64,000 bases of DNA from Dactylonectria macrodidyma. Lineage: Eukaryota > Ascomycota > Sordariomycetes > Hypocreales > Nectriaceae. The notes below the pieces were generated by a model. It was given only the letters and a program-made list of their open reading frames with translations. It was not told the DNA's origin and did not search any database. The DNA lies in contig JAGMUV010000002.1 in NCBI GenBank assembly GCA_020744425.1, positions 2,586,501-2,650,500 of the forward strand, in the 5' to 3' direction. The translations under genes and the position numbers were made by a program. This document shows positions 25,608-36,832 of this stretch, one piece after another; within the stretch, counting starts at the first letter, position 1, and each line of letters starts with the position of its first letter.

Positions 25608-27223
25608 GACACTAGCACGTCCAGACACCGCCATCTCCAAAAGGTGTTCCGCGTTCCGCGAACGGCCCCAAAAGGCCGCCAAAGGGAAGCAAGACGTCTC
25701 TAATCAAGCCCAAGATCGACCCAAAGACGGGCAGGGCACGGGCGGAGACGCTCCCACTTGGCCTGCTCTAACTTGCTTGATTCAAGTGTCGCGTGCATAA
25801 GCGGGGTGGGCAATGGGATCATGCTCTCCGCGGGGCCAAGTTTGGTTGCTTGGGCAAGTGAAAATTCTCCATCCAGCTTGTCGGATCGGAACGCGGCCTG
25901 CTTTGGATTGGCACATGTGCAATACGGAAGCTCTGATATGTGGGTGTTTGCTTGTGTGTTTGTGTGTTTATGTGTGTGGGAGTGATTGTGTGTGGGTGTG
26001 AATCTGCGTATCCTATCATAGTACCTCCGTACATTGTCGGTGAGCGCGGCGGCCGGGTTTGTGGCCAAGCTACGAGCTCGCCCGCTTCAAAAAGGCGGCC
26101 CTCGACCGCTTCTTCAGCTTTCTTATTTTTGCCGTTACTCCCTCCTCCCACCAAGCCTCTTTCTCCTCGGGGGTCGTTGGAGAAAAGGGAACAGAAACCC
26201 AACGGCAACGACCAAGCAGGTCGAAGCCCAGCTAGACTGAGAGCACAAGCCTCAGTTGTCAACACTGGAGGTCTCTCCGCCAAGGTCCCTTCCCTACGTG
26301 CGTCCAGGCGTACGTACGGTGCAGGGGGGGCTTTTCTTTAAGGCGGCGGCTGAGCCTCGTCAATTCATCTCATTCCGCCAGGCATTCCACCAAAAGGAGT
26401 CCACAAGGCATCCGTTTGTTGGCTGGCAATTGAGCGAGATTCAGGGGCAGCACGCGAGAAAGATATTAGGAATTGGAACGGCTGGATAGCTGGTGCTGAT
26501 GCTGAATTTAAGGTACCTCAGTGGTCCGCACAAAAGTGGCCACCCCCGAAGCTGACCAGACGCGTTGCAGGCTTGCAGCAAATTGATTCAAGCAAAGCAA
26601 TTTCATTCCCAATCTAAAGTTCACCTTTCGTGTCCTCAGGAAGCAACGATCCTCACTACCGAGCTTCGGCATTCCGTCACCCCCCCCCTACCAAGCCTCA
26701 TCCAACATATCTCGAGATTTTTCGCGTCTCGCACTTCGCACTTCGCATCTCGTACCTTGTCATCACACGGTTACAACTCGCATCGGTATGTGCATCACCC
26801 TTTTTGCCCCCCCTCGTTTGGTGGCTCCCACACCCATCCCAATCGACAAAGGTGGCTTGACCGACGTGGCTGAACGGCCCCTCCCCAAAATTCCTCCCCT
26901 ATTTTTGGGTTTGCCAACCAGTTTGTCTGTCTCGGACTCGCATACTTTGGCCAGCTTGTCCTTTCTTGCGTGCCTTTTCACATCACGAGCTTTGGCTGAC
27001 CTGCTACATTGACCAGATTTGTCTGCCTAATCGCTCAGGGCCCGCACCCAGCCGACCTGTCGTCATCCTTACCGACTTTGATTGAATTAATTTGGCTGCC
27101 TGACTTCTCCTGGTGCAACACAAAACGTCGTGATCCGCCCGCAACAGTTCGAAAAGCTTGCCTGCTCGACATCACACACTCACTCCAACACTCGCAAACT
27201 ACAACCCCTCCCATTTCTTCGCA

Positions 27224-27754
27224 ATGGCTCGCATTCAGATTCCTCTGGACGCCATCACGTCCCGCTTGAACCTCGGCGAACGCTTCTCAGGCCTCCGCGC
27301 TGGTCCCCTCAGCGGCCGCTTCTCCAACTTACGTCCCGTCTCCGAGTTCTTCGACTTCAAGCGTGTCTCCAAGCCCGCCAACTTTGTTGAGGCCCAGTCT
27401 CGTGTCAACTATAACCTGAGTTACTTCTCCAGCAACTATGCCGTCGTTTTTGTCATGCTCAGCATCTATGCGCTGCTCACAAACTGGCTCCTTATGTTCG
27501 ATATCATTTTCGTCCTCGCAGGCCTATTTATCATCGGCCGCCTCGACGGTCACGATCTCGAAATCGGCACCTTTCGTGCTACTACATCCCAGCTCTACAC
27601 TGGAATCATCGTCATCTCTGTCCCGCTAGGTCTGATTGCTTCGCCTTTCTCGACCCTGCTATGGCTGATTGGCGCTTCTGGCGTGACCATTCTGGGTCAC
27701 GCTGCTCTAATGGATAAGCCTATCGATGAGGCTTTTTCCGGGGAGGCGGTCTAG
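27224..27754 (+). CDS. PRA1 family protein (prenylated Rab acceptor, Yip3-like)
   Basis: These small membrane proteins of the ER and Golgi bind prenylated Rab GTPases and act in vesicle traffic. The 176-residue single exon starts at ATG 27224, chosen over open sequence 22 codons upstream that has no ATG. Features of the family are the conserved entry segment RVNYNLSYFSSNYAVVF and two long hydrophobic hairpins (residues about 73-107 and 124-162) separated by a short loop with RLDGHDLEIGTF. The protein ends in a short acidic tail, EAFSGEAV. Its 3' end overlaps the open frame of the next feature by 25 bases in another frame. Confidence 0.92.
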   Translation: MARIQIPLDAITSRLNLGERFSGLRAGPLSGRFSNLRPVSEFFDFKRVSKPANFVEAQSRVNYNLSYFSSNYAVVFVMLSIYALLTNWLLMFDIIFVLAGLFIIGRLDGHDLEIGTFRATTSQLYTGIIVISVPLGLIASPFSTLLWLIGASGVTILGHAALMDKPIDEAFSGEAV

Positions 27755-29049
27755 GTGGTCGGCCGCGATCTCCCGAATTTGCGCCCCAATGGGGAAGACC
27801 ATCGAGGCGCAGGCGGCGGAGGAAGGATGGAGATGCTGCGCTTTACGGACACGGGGATGGTGATGTCCGTGTGGAGGAGTTGGGTACGGATGAGGATGAA
27901 ACGGATTCACCAGGCGTTGGGGATTCTTCGAGGACGGTTACTCGGTTTGTTAGTGATTCTCTTCGATTTACGGGTATAGACTTGGGCGATCGGGAAGGCG
28001 GAGTGCCCCGCAGGGGCTATTATGGAGGTTCGGACGAGGAGGATGAAGATTCATCTTCCGGTGATGATGATGACTACGAAGAGCAGCTGGCGCGCATGTC
28101 ACCGCAGGAAAGGGAAGAATGGCTGGTTCAGTCGGCCATGGCACGAATTGAGCGCGCGCGGGCTCAAGGGAGGAGCGACGTCGATCTCAACAAACATGAA
28201 CTTGCTGCGCTGGATCGACGACGGAAGCGCATGGAGGAGGAAGCCAAAAAGAAACGAAAAGGCGATCGCAAGAAGAAAAAGGAACAGCGGATCGCGGTAC
28301 CGCTCACACAACTTGAGCCCGCCTCACGCAAGAACAAGGGATCGTCAGATGCGCTCACTCGCTACCCATCATCGAGCAGCAACTTGGGTGATGCTCAGGA
28401 TGACCAAGGCTACCCTCGGATGGGATACTTCCCTCCTCCGACGGCATCACGGAGTCGGGTGAGATCAGGTAACTCATCGCAGCGGCAACCTAGCCGGGCC
28501 AGACCCGAACGCGAGGCCGAGTACATGTCTGGGTCTGCCTCGACTACCCGCCATGCGTCTGACACGTTGGCTACACGTCGCTCGGGTAGGGGTTCTCCTC
28601 CCGAAGAGCCTTGGGTACCCAATGTTTCCCCAACAACCTCTCGGTTGGCAAACGACCCTTTTCAGTTCCAGACAGAGGGTCCACGAACTCGTTCGTCTCG
28701 ACGACCCGCGTCGGGCCCTGCCGAGTTGGCGTATCCGAGCCGGAGAGGAGCTCCCGCCTCTAGGAGCAGCCATGGATCCAGGCGCCAGAGCGTGGATGAG
28801 GAGACGAGTGAAGACAGCGACGAATCCGACGATGAGGACTATTCGGTAGAGGCGGACACAAGCTCCAGCGACCACACCGGAAATGGGGCCCAAATTCGAG
28901 AAACTCCAAGGGGACGAGCGGCTGCGATTGCTGTCGAGGCGGATGCGGAACGGGAGCCGAAATCCCAACCTGTGAAAAAGAGTGCGTCCAAAAACCACTC
29001 GCCGGTGAAGCGGAAGCCCGCCGTGAGAGGCGGTCGACGTAAGAAGTGA
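27730..29049 (+). CDS. Charged low-complexity protein, 5' end unresolved
   Basis: The frame is open from 27730 to a TGA at 29049 and looks coding throughout: an Arg-rich run, an acidic Ser/Asp region (DEEDEDSSSGDDDDYEEQLA), a helical stretch MSPQEREEWLVQSAMARIER with a following Lys/Glu-rich coiled-coil-like part, then a Ser/Pro/Arg-rich tail ending in basic KRKPAVRGGRRKK. It may be nuclear (inference from basic clusters). No ATG lies in this frame before 28096, which would give 317 residues and cut into the acidic part. The upstream part needs a spliced start, a non-AUG start, or a one-base difference in the T5 run at 27733-27737 that would fuse it to PRA1. I do not recognise the family. Confidence 0.6.
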   Translation, partial: GFFRGGGLGGRPRSPEFAPQWGRPSRRRRRRKDGDAALYGHGDGDVRVEELGTDEDETDSPGVGDSSRTVTRFVSDSLRFTGIDLGDREGGVPRRGYYGGSDEEDEDSSSGDDDDYEEQLARMSPQEREEWLVQSAMARIERARAQGRSDVDLNKHELAALDRRRKRMEEEAKKKRKGDRKKKKEQRIAVPLTQLEPASRKNKGSSDALTRYPSSSSNLGDAQDDQGYPRMGYFPPPTASRSRVRSGNSSQRQPSRARPEREAEYMSGSASTTRHASDTLATRRSGRGSPPEEPWVPNVSPTTSRLANDPFQFQTEGPRTRSSRRPASGPAELAYPSRRGAPASRSSHGSRRQSVDEETSEDSDESDDEDYSVEADTSSSDHTGNGAQIRETPRGRAAAIAVEADAEREPKSQPVKKSASKNHSPVKRKPAVRGGRRKK

Positions 29050-29913
29050 AGCGGATAACGAGAGATGGCGCCTAATGCTGGGAGTCTCCTGTGTTTCGAT
29101 GAAGCAATGACAAAACTTAGAATAACCAAACGTGTAATCAACCCCTCTAACAATGAAATTGGCATATCATAAGAAGAATGTTCAACTCGAATAAGTGAAT
29201 GTGATTCGACAGCTGGAGCTGGTAACGGAGCAGGGGGCATGAAAGGCTGTGATGGCACGAGTTGTTTACACGCCCGATTATCACTGGCCGATTGCTCCAC
29301 GGGTTGTCCACACCTGAACCGAGGCGGTGAGGCTGTTAGTGAAGCTTAACCAGTGACCAATGCACTGTGGTTTTTAGCCTTGTCTGGCATCAAATTGCTG
29401 CGTACATTCGTCTAAACTAGTATCTGCCGGTACGTACCCTATGCCTTCTGTTCAAGCAGGAGGGCCTAACCAATGGAAGCTGGAAGCTGGGACATGGCCT
29501 GCCTGCCTCGGCTCCGCCCGCCCAACATCCCTGTCACCGAGTGACCAAGCTCTGGGGATTTGGCCGATTGGGAGGGAGCAGGTGCGACCCTTATTAGTAA
29601 AATGCGCTGGCGCTCCCGGCTCCTTGCTTGGTAGCGTCTTGTCTTGAATCCTTTTCCATCTCAGACCATCATCCTCCCACAAGCCAAGAGATACCTACGG
29701 AGCCCCCCTACACGCATCGTCTGTTACAGCCACCAAGGGGATCATCGGCAAGCTAATCCATCCATCTCCATCTGCTATCCTCTGTGGGGTCACTGCTGCA
29801 TTTCGGCTCAAGCTCTAGCATCTGGCTCCCCACTGCGTCACTCCAACACAACCCCCATCGCCTCCCACAGATCAACACCGTGCTCGCGCGTGCGCACATA
29901 TACAAACATCACA
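29050..29913. other. Intergenic, probable pex4 promoter
   Basis: No supported gene. The right half is CCATC/CTCC-rich and leads into the pex4 start. A TAGTAAAAT element and short palindromes are present but not assignable. Confidence 0.4.
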
Positions 29914-30499
29914 ATGCCCAGATCATCGGCTTCCGGCGCATCGCCATCGTCATCGTCAAAGACTGCAACCAAACGCCTCGCCAAGGAGCTCGACACATGG
30001 CGCGTCGAGAGCAAGGACGAGACGGGGATAGAGAGACTCGGCCCCGTCGATGATGCCGACATGCTCGAGTGGCAGGCTGTCGTTAACGGTCAGGGCGTAG
30101 GCAGTGGCTACGATGGTACGCGCTGCCTCTTCTGCTCGCTGGATACTAATAGCTAACACTCTTACCTCTGTAGATGGCCGCTGGCTCGTCAACATCTCCA
30201 TCCCTCCCACGTACCCGCTGCAACCGCCCAAGATGACATTCGTCACTCCCATCGTCCACCCCAACATCGCCCTGCAGACAGGCGAGATCTGCCTCGACCT
30301 GCTCAAGGACGCCTGGACCCCGGCCTACAGTATCCTTGAGTGCGTCCGCGCTGTCCGCATGCTGCTTAGCTGCCCCGAGACTGACAGCCCGCTCAACGTC
30401 GATGTCGCCGCCCTGCTGCGCGGTGGCGACGTCCTCGGCACGCGCAAGCTTGTCGAGTTTTGGATTCACGATTCGGATGGAAGGTATTCCGGACCTTGA
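29914..30499 (+). CDS. pex4: Ubiquitin-conjugating enzyme Pex4-like (peroxin-4)
   Basis: Pex4 mono-ubiquitinates the cycling peroxisomal import receptor Pex5 at the peroxisome membrane, anchored by Pex22. Exons 29914-30115 and 30174-30499 give 175 residues; the intron has a GTACGC donor, a CTAAC branch point and a TAG acceptor. The E2 fold is clear: PTYPLQPPKMTFVTPIVHPN, the catalytic Cys in GEICLDLLK, then WTPAYSILECVRAVRMLL. The sequence LSCPETDSPLNVDVAALLR after it and the N-terminal tail point to Pex4 rather than Ubc4/5; this is from family memory and could be wrong among E2 paralogues. Confidence 0.82.
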
Positions 30500-31477
30500 G
30501 GCTGTCACACCCTTCATAATCTGCAGCCACCGGGTATCGAGAAGGAAGAGATGGATGGAATGCTATGGAACGAAGGGACCAGCAATGAACCGAATTCGGA
30601 AAGACCAGGATGGAAGCCTAGGAACAGCGATAAGATTGGCATGGTCGCGACGACGGGATACGAAGATGGGCCACGAAGCACGCTATTTATCTGGAGTTAG
30701 GGACACGGTTTGACATAATGGCCTTCTTCGGCTTGAGATTGTCGGTATCGGATGGAGACAATTTGGATGATTCTTTAGGCATGGGGTTGAGCGACGTCGA
30801 TTTGGATAACATGATCAGATACCAGAACAATGAAACCGCACCATCAAGTGCACGCAAACACGGACGAGTCAAGGACACAACCGCAGATGCCGGAATTGGC
30901 GCGCTTTCTTTTATATGAATCAATGACCTTTGCTCTTCCAACAGCCCAAGATCGCGCCCATCACTCATCCCTGTGAAGGTGCACACAGCCATATATACAT
31001 GCCCGTCTATCCCAGTCCTCCCCCTTTTGTCCATGCCTGCATCCATTGCGGTGGACTTGTCATCTTACAAAAAATCACAATCGAAACAAGACAACGAAAC
31101 ATAGATAAAAACAAGAACCTTTCCACGGCGCATGACCGCCCAATGCAATGCTTGCAGGGGGAAGCCCCGCACCCCTCTGATGATGTATCGCGTCCGTACC
31201 CCTTGGGGGCAATTTTTTCCTTCCTCCTCCCTTCTGAGTTGCTTCACCGCATTTTTTATGTTTCCTCGGTGGTTGCTCAAGTAGGTAGGTATGTATGGGT
31301 TTGTCCTACAAAAACGCCGTGACTATTACCATCCCAGGTCCGAAGATACTCTCTACACGGCGGCGGCTGTGTTGCCGATGGAAGTGAAATGTGGCGCACC
31401 CCGTCTTCTAGTTTGGAACGGTCCTAAATGGAGCGAGTTTGCCAAAGGGCTTACTGAAACCCAGACATGACAGGACA
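30500..31477. other. Convergent 3' flanks
   Basis: DNA between pex4 (+) and the mannosyltransferase gene (-). A 66-residue frame at 30718-30918 has no family features and is not called. A GTAGGTAGGTATG element occurs at about 31280. Confidence 0.45.
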
Positions 31478-32655
31478 CTATTCGTTATAGTGATAAACCT
31501 AGAGGCATGTCAGAAATTGTGGGAAGGAGCTGGAGACGAATAACTAACCTTGTAATTGGGCAAACCCCACGGTTGCCACCCTAACCGCTTCGCCATCTTG
31601 GCGAATCCCTCAGTCTCAATAAGGTGGTAAAAAGAAAAGGGCGGGAACATAGCACCGTCGCGATGCACGTCCGCCTTGACTAGGAGGGCAGTGCCGCCCA
31701 CGCCATCAAGGGGTATCACGGCTCGGCGATCGCCGTCTTCAGTTGTCAGGTATGCCATCAACGTACGGTAGGTTGCCATCTCAGCGTAGCCCTCGAGGAG
31801 AATATCATCGGGGCCCATCTTAGAAGCCAACTCCAGCGCCGTCGGGCTGTCCTGCCAGCTGTTGAAATCGTAGGGTCGCTCTGCCATGTGCTGGTGCTCT
31901 TCGTCGTAGTACCGCTGGAAGCAGTTGGGCACAATGAGGGGTTTGTCGAAGGCGGCAAGGTCTTGAATCAGGTTAGGCGGTGTCTCGATGATGTCTGAGT
32001 CGAGCCACAGGACCCATGATGTGTCAGGGCCTAGTGTGGTGAATAGAAGGGAATTGCGGGCCTTGGCCATGACTTCTCGTCTGGCCTTCTGGTTCTGCAT
32101 CTTGTGTCGCTCACTCTCATCCTGAGACTGCAAGGCCGGCTCGAAATCCTGTCGCAGAATGATGATGCTCTTGAAGCGGTCCTGTTCGGGGCCATGCTTC
32201 TGAGTCTTGTGTATGCGATCCTGCAGGTCGGTTGTTGCTTGGTTGCCCTCCTTAGTTTTGGGCAGTATAAAACCTAACGTGATAAGCTCATGGGGATAGC
32301 TCAATTTCAGAAGGTTGTCCCAGTAGCCTTGGTAGAACCTGGCCATGGGGGTCAGGATCAAGACATTTTCCCGGTTCTCGATGGGTGATGTTGTGATGGT
32401 GACATTGTTCAGATTGTAGTGGGCCACAGGCGGGGGCTTCAACTGGATGCCAGAACGGGAGCTGGGCTTTCGGTATGGCGACGTGGGCGGTGAAAGGTGA
32501 TGTTGAGCGGTAACAGGATCGAGTCGGTGCGAGTTGGTCGACGAGCCAGACGGTGCGACGAGGAAGACGACGATGAAGACGCAAAGAAGAACGCCGAGGG
32601 CGAGAGTCAAAGGATTCGCCTTCTTAAGACGGACTGACCCCATGGGTCGAGCCAT
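31478..32655 (-). CDS. anp1: Anp1/Mnn9/Van1-family alpha-1,6-mannosyltransferase subunit (GT62)
   Basis: A Golgi type II membrane protein of the mannan polymerase complexes that extend the alpha-1,6-mannose backbone on N-glycans. Exon 1 is 32655-31549 and a 21-base last exon is 31498-31478, ending VYHYNE, giving 375 residues. Without that splice the frame reads into 12 unrelated residues. A membrane anchor lies at residues 14-34 (LTLALGVLLCVFIVVFLVAP). The catalytic domain begins ENVLILTPMARFYQGYWDNL and carries the DxD-type metal site in WVLWLDSDIIETPP. The spacing and RFYQGYWDNL suggest the Anp1 branch rather than Mnn9 or Van1 (inference). Confidence 0.88.
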
Positions 32656-33657
32656 GGGTGCCGTCAGGGTGTGGTATTACGCAACAAAGGCGAGTTGAAG
32701 CGAGGCGATCCACGATGGGTGAGGACACCGACTATCTGGAACAGGACGCTGGCATCAAGCTGGATCGAATATGAGAGTGCAGAGAAGCGCAGCGCACGCG
32801 CAACGCAAGAGGGTGGGGATTCCAAGGGAGTTTGAGAGGGTAACTGGAGAAGTATGTAGAATGAAAAAAAAAAAGACAAGCTGGTTTCGCGATGATCCGA
32901 CACGCTGAAGGAACAATACTAGGAGTACGACGGGATGAATTATCTGTCTTGGGCGCCGGGCTGCCAGACAAGCCAACTAGGGGATGGAGGCACGACTCGC
33001 CTCGAGGAGGACAGCTTAGAGTTGAATTGGAGATCCTAAACAGGCTTAGTGCCTTACATCAATCGGAGAAACGCCGGACCGGGAAGCCACGATGTTTTGG
33101 GGTCGACTCAGTTGAGACAGCACGTGCGGTGCGTTGGGGAAGCGGTGTCGGTGTGAAACTGCCAGTGCTCATGGAAAGTCTGTATTGTGCTCGTGGGTTT
33201 ACCGATAACCTCGCCTCTGAGCACTGAGTTGGCTCTACCCCGGTTATTTTCTAACAATTCCGAGAGTGAAGTCTTCTTTCATCCATCCCGTCCTGCAATG
33301 CAAGGATTACCCGTGGTTTGTTGCAGCTGCACCTGGAGTTGGGGATGTTAGGATGCCCCCACTTCCCCACGCCGCATATGCCCCGATTCGTCGCTCTTAA
33401 TGGCGGCTCAGCCTCTATCAACCTGGGAATTGTGGCTGGAAAGCCAACGGAACGTACCGTGCCTTCTCCGACCGCCCCAACCCCGAAAGCCAGGTGCGAA
33501 CCAACCGCGTCCTGTCCTTTCTCCCAGCAACGGAGCCTTCTCTCGCTGAAGTCGCAACGTTCTTGGTCACCTCAAATCCGTCGCTTCTACGCAGCAAACC
33601 CCAAGTTTTGGATCCCTAACCAACGCCGAAGCCTTTTTCTTCACTATCCCCGCTGCA
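32656..33657. promoter_or_regulatory. Divergent promoter region, mannosyltransferase / Aly-REF
   Basis: 1 kb between two divergent starts; no supported gene. An A10-type run lies near 32863. The promoter role is inferred from position. Confidence 0.35.
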
Positions 33658-35183
33658 ATGGTTGACAAAATGGACCGCGGACTCGACGACATCATCGCCG
33701 ACAGCGTATGTCTTGCTCCCATCTCGCGCCGACGCTAGGTTTGCGCGCAACCTCTTCCCAACTTTGACTGACTCCCTCGCCAGCGCAGCAACAATGGACC
33801 TCGCAACCGTCGTGGCGGAGGTCGTCGCCGTGAGCCTCGCCAGGACTACCCCCGTGACGGGGTGAAAAAGGTCGGTATCTGTTGCCCTTCGTCGTGTTGC
33901 CTACACCAGATTCTAGGGCTGACGTCGGTACATCAGGTTGATCAATCCTCCCTCCCGCCCATCTTTTGATGATGCCCACTCGGCCTCACTAGTCTTCCTC
34001 GCTGTTCATCGACCGATGCTCGGAGCTTTTGGCTGTTGAAGACGGCTTGACACTCTGAAATTCGTGGCTGACCAGAGCATCCCTCCCCCCAACAGTCCTT
34101 CCGAGACGACTCCCGAAACCTCGACAGGTTAGTCACTATCAATGACTTCACTCGACCCCCCCCCCCTAATTCGATGCAGTGAATGGGTCCATGACCGATA
34201 CGAGGAAAATAGTAATACTATCTGCCGTCTATTTTGCTTTCCCTGAGTCTCACCTGTTTCCAGACTCTCGCAGAGGCCCTGCCCCTCCGCACCGTCGCCG
34301 CGAGTCACCTGAACAGTATGTTATTTCTTATCCCCCAAACTCAAATTCGACGCTCTAACTCCTGCTCTTGTAGTGATTCAAAGGGCTCAAAGATTCGCGT
34401 GGAAAACATCCACTACGACCTTACGGAGGACGACCTCGATGTACGTTCCGACCACCTAGACATCCGTGCAGTACCTTTGCTCACTCGAGTTCTAGGAGTT
34501 GTTCAAGAGAATCGGTCCGGTCGTCCGACTTCAGCTACGCTACGATCGCGCTGGCCGATCCGAGGGCACAGCGTATGTGACTTACGAACTCAAAGAGGAC
34601 GCTGAAGAGGCGGTCAAACAGTTTGATGGCGCCAATGCTAACGGTAGGTCATACAACATCCCACCTAGGCCCTCCATATACTGAATTCAGTCTAGGACAA
34701 CCCATTCGATTGACGTTGTTGCCAACCCGAAATCCTTTCGACACGGCTGTTATGCCTGGGCGCCCTTTGGCGGAGCGGATATCGACCCCTGGAGACAGGG
34801 CCCGATCCCTATCCCCCCATCGACGATATGACGATGAGGACGCTTCCCGTAAGGGGATCGACAGATACGTCCCTGGCCAGGGCAGCCGCTCGCGGAGTCC
34901 AATGCCCCGAAGGCAGCGTGGTGGTCGTCGCCCAGGTGCGCGCCGAGACGGCAGAGACAATCGGGATAACCGAGACCACCGAGACAACCGAGAAGGCGGT
35001 AGAGATCAGGATGGTGGACGTGGAGGACGCAACAACCCTCGCGGAAAGAAGACGCAAGCGGAGCTTGATGCCGAGATGGAGGACTACTTTGGTGGTAGCG
35101 CGGCGGCTCCAGAAGCATCCGGCACAGCGGCGGCTTCCGCCCAGGGCCAAGCGCCCGTGGACGACATCGACATGATTGAGTAA
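33658..35183 (+). CDS. mRNA export factor of the Aly/REF (Yra1/Mlo3) family
   Basis: It couples transcription and splicing to mRNA export by binding RNA and the Mex67 receptor. Eight exons (33658-33705, 33784-33870, 34096-34127, 34180-34211, 34264-34315, 34374-34440, 34496-34643, 34696-35183) join in phase to 317 residues, several being only 32-67 bases. The N-terminal REF motif is MDRGLDDIIADS. An Arg/Gly-rich variable box follows, then one RRM (KIRVENIHYDLTEDDLDELF ... SEGTAYVTYELKEDAEEAV). The C-terminal half has RS and RDNRDNRDHRDNR-type repeats, and a Yra1-like end (KTQAELDAEMEDYF). The acceptor before exon 8 must be TCTAG at 34695, since the CAG four bases upstream puts a stop in frame. 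Confidence 0.9.
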
Positions 35184-35340
35184 ACACCTTGCCCAAGTTC
35201 AACTATGTATATCACCAGAATGATAAGCGCATCCGCCTGCTGAATATGGCACCTTTCAAGCTTTAACAACTGTTAAACCGGCCCATTTACCGCAATTTTC
35301 GAGCCTTCGTTCAATGTGTCGTGATTCCTATCAACTCAAC

Positions 35341-35885
35341 TCATCTACCCTGAGCCATTGCGATTATTCCCTGTCCAGGAATACGATAGTTGGCCCTTGA
35401 GTCTGATCAGTCGACTTCTTCATGGTTAGTCGCAGGGCTAACTTACACCAGCCATGGATAGATTTCGACCCGTCACGAGTCCACTGAATTGTATGTCGAC
35501 GTTCAAGCTCATATTCAGCCTCAAGCTGTTGCCTCGCGAAAGCTCCCTCCTCTGCCCTGTCACAGCGTTGGTCCTGGGGGGTTGTCGATGAAATGTTTGT
35601 TGTCGGGTGGTTGAGGTACCTCCTCGAGTCACGGTGGTGGCTTGAGACGACCCTTGCTGTGGTTGTCGTTGCGCCACCATCCAGTGGGTTGTTTCCGTTC
35701 GAGTCTGGACCAACATGCAATCTGATTGTAAGACGTTTTGGTTTCCGTGTCGGACGGATGATGGTATATTCCTTGATGATCTTGATCGTATGGTTCTTGC
35801 TGGTATTTGAGATATCGCGCTGGTGTTCACCACGTCAGATTTGTCCGAATCCGAAAGGTAAACACTATCTGCATCGTCGTCATCA

Positions 35886-35926
<41 letters not shown>

Positions 35927-36190
35927 TTCATCATCCTCCTCTTCGTCGCCTGATTCACTTTCTTCACTCTCCTCCTCCGACAGGTCGATACTCTCAATAT
36001 CATCGTCATCGGATAATACAGGACCTTGGGCTTCGTCTTCAGAGGGTATGTACGTTTCCTCTGAAGTAACAATCTCGGTCGGCCTTCGGACCTTTCGACG
36101 AGCAGGAACCGTCACGGTATTCGGTCGCTTCTGTCCTGTGGCTTCTGGCCGGAGAGTCCGGGGTTTTGATTTGGCCTCATGAGGTGACAT
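35341..36190 (-). CDS. Acidic protein with a poly-Asp run, unrecognised
   Basis: Read without introns this strand gives a 250-residue frame ending at 35438, but its second half loses protein character. Three introns restore it: exons 36190-35866, 35819-35652, 35551-35447 and 35402-35341, all in phase, 219 residues. Support: a CTGAC branch and CAG acceptor for intron 1, and GTAAGT, CTAAC and CAG for intron 3. Intron 2 (GTCGTC donor) is the weakest. The N-terminal half is basic, then Ser/Glu/Asp-rich, ending in about 20 consecutive Asp. The C-terminal half is folded-looking and aromatic (RYLKYQQEPYDQDHQGIYHH, RLERKQPTGWWRND, EEGAFARQQLEAEYELERRH, GSKSIHGWYSRANYRIPGQG). It is possibly a chromatin or nuclear protein by composition only. 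Confidence 0.6.
35872..35935 (-). repeat. GAC/GAT trinucleotide repeat (poly-Asp)
   Basis: Mostly GAC codons on the minus strand (GTC on +), the longest pure run being near 35892-35926. It is coding, and prone to length change. Confidence 0.95.
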
Positions 36191-36832
36191 GCTTTAGAAA
36201 ATCTATTTTGAGATGGCTAGAGAGGTTAAATGTGATGTAGATATGGGGTTCACGACTTGAACCACAACTCGAATGTAAATGGACACTTATTCGGAGTTTT
36301 TTTACAGCCTGAGGCTGTGTGTTATAATACAATGCTGTCTCTAATCGTCATCATGCAACCCTGGGGCGATTGCGCATACCCCGCGACGGTCAAATCTGGT
36401 TTTCTGGTTGCCCACTCTCCAACCCTGGACGAGTGACGTCGATCGGCACCATGATGGAGGGTTGCGGCTTGCAAGCCGCGTTGAGGCCTCGGCCACTAGT
36501 CACCTGTCATATACTTGGCCTTCTATCATCGACGATGCAAGTTGTGCAGCTGTCGAGTTCGGTTCATTTCGGTCACGCAATAGTTGGCCGATACTCTGGA
36601 GTAATTGAGGTCCATCGACAAACTCCGAAGCGACCTAATGAATCCCATCTCTTGCCCTGCGCTGGGTTCCTGATTTGTGTTGCACCACCCACATGCCCGT
36701 CTTTCCCTCGGTGCGATTGGCCGCTTCGTCTCACCGTAAATCTCTGCAAATCTCCAACGAAAAAGTTGATGGCCGTGCTAAAAACAACTCAATACACAAA
36801 GAAAGTTGTCACCAAAGGCCAAAAAAGTAACT
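36191..36832. other. Intergenic, no supported gene
   Basis: Flank between the poly-Asp gene (5' side, minus) and the tRNA gene. An open frame at 36370-36894 overlaps the tRNA and is not credible as a protein. A T6 run on the minus strand just downstream of the tRNA (36821-36826) is its likely Pol III terminator. Confidence 0.5.
36821..36826 (-). terminator. RNA polymerase III terminator of tRNA-Leu
   Basis: Six T on the transcribed-sense minus strand, seven bases past the tRNA 3' end. Confidence 0.8.

Larger units (their letters stand above)
22429..27223. other. Gene-poor stretch, no supported gene
   Basis: Nearly 4.8 kb with only short, characterless frames. It holds a C14/A19 homopolymer pair at 24062-24097, (CTTCCG)-type repeats near 24620, (CATC) repeats at 25566-25607 and a TGTG-rich tract near 25950-25995. 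The last 500 bp before 27224 are C/T-rich and are probably the PRA1 promoter. No transposase, reverse transcriptase or long terminal repeat was seen. Confidence 0.45.

Noticed and set aside
22429..27223. Transposon or retroelement remnant
   Set aside because: I looked for reverse-transcriptase or transposase motifs, terminal repeats and target duplications and saw none; only simple repeats are present.
27733..27739. Programmed -1 frameshift site at the end of PRA1
   Set aside because: The T run is not a canonical X XXY YYZ heptamer in the PRA1 frame and no downstream structure is evident; left only as a remote option in the findings.
35438..36190. Uninterrupted 250-codon minus-strand frame
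   Set aside because: The second half crosses three introns; the spliced model gives a more protein-like C-terminus and better splice signals.
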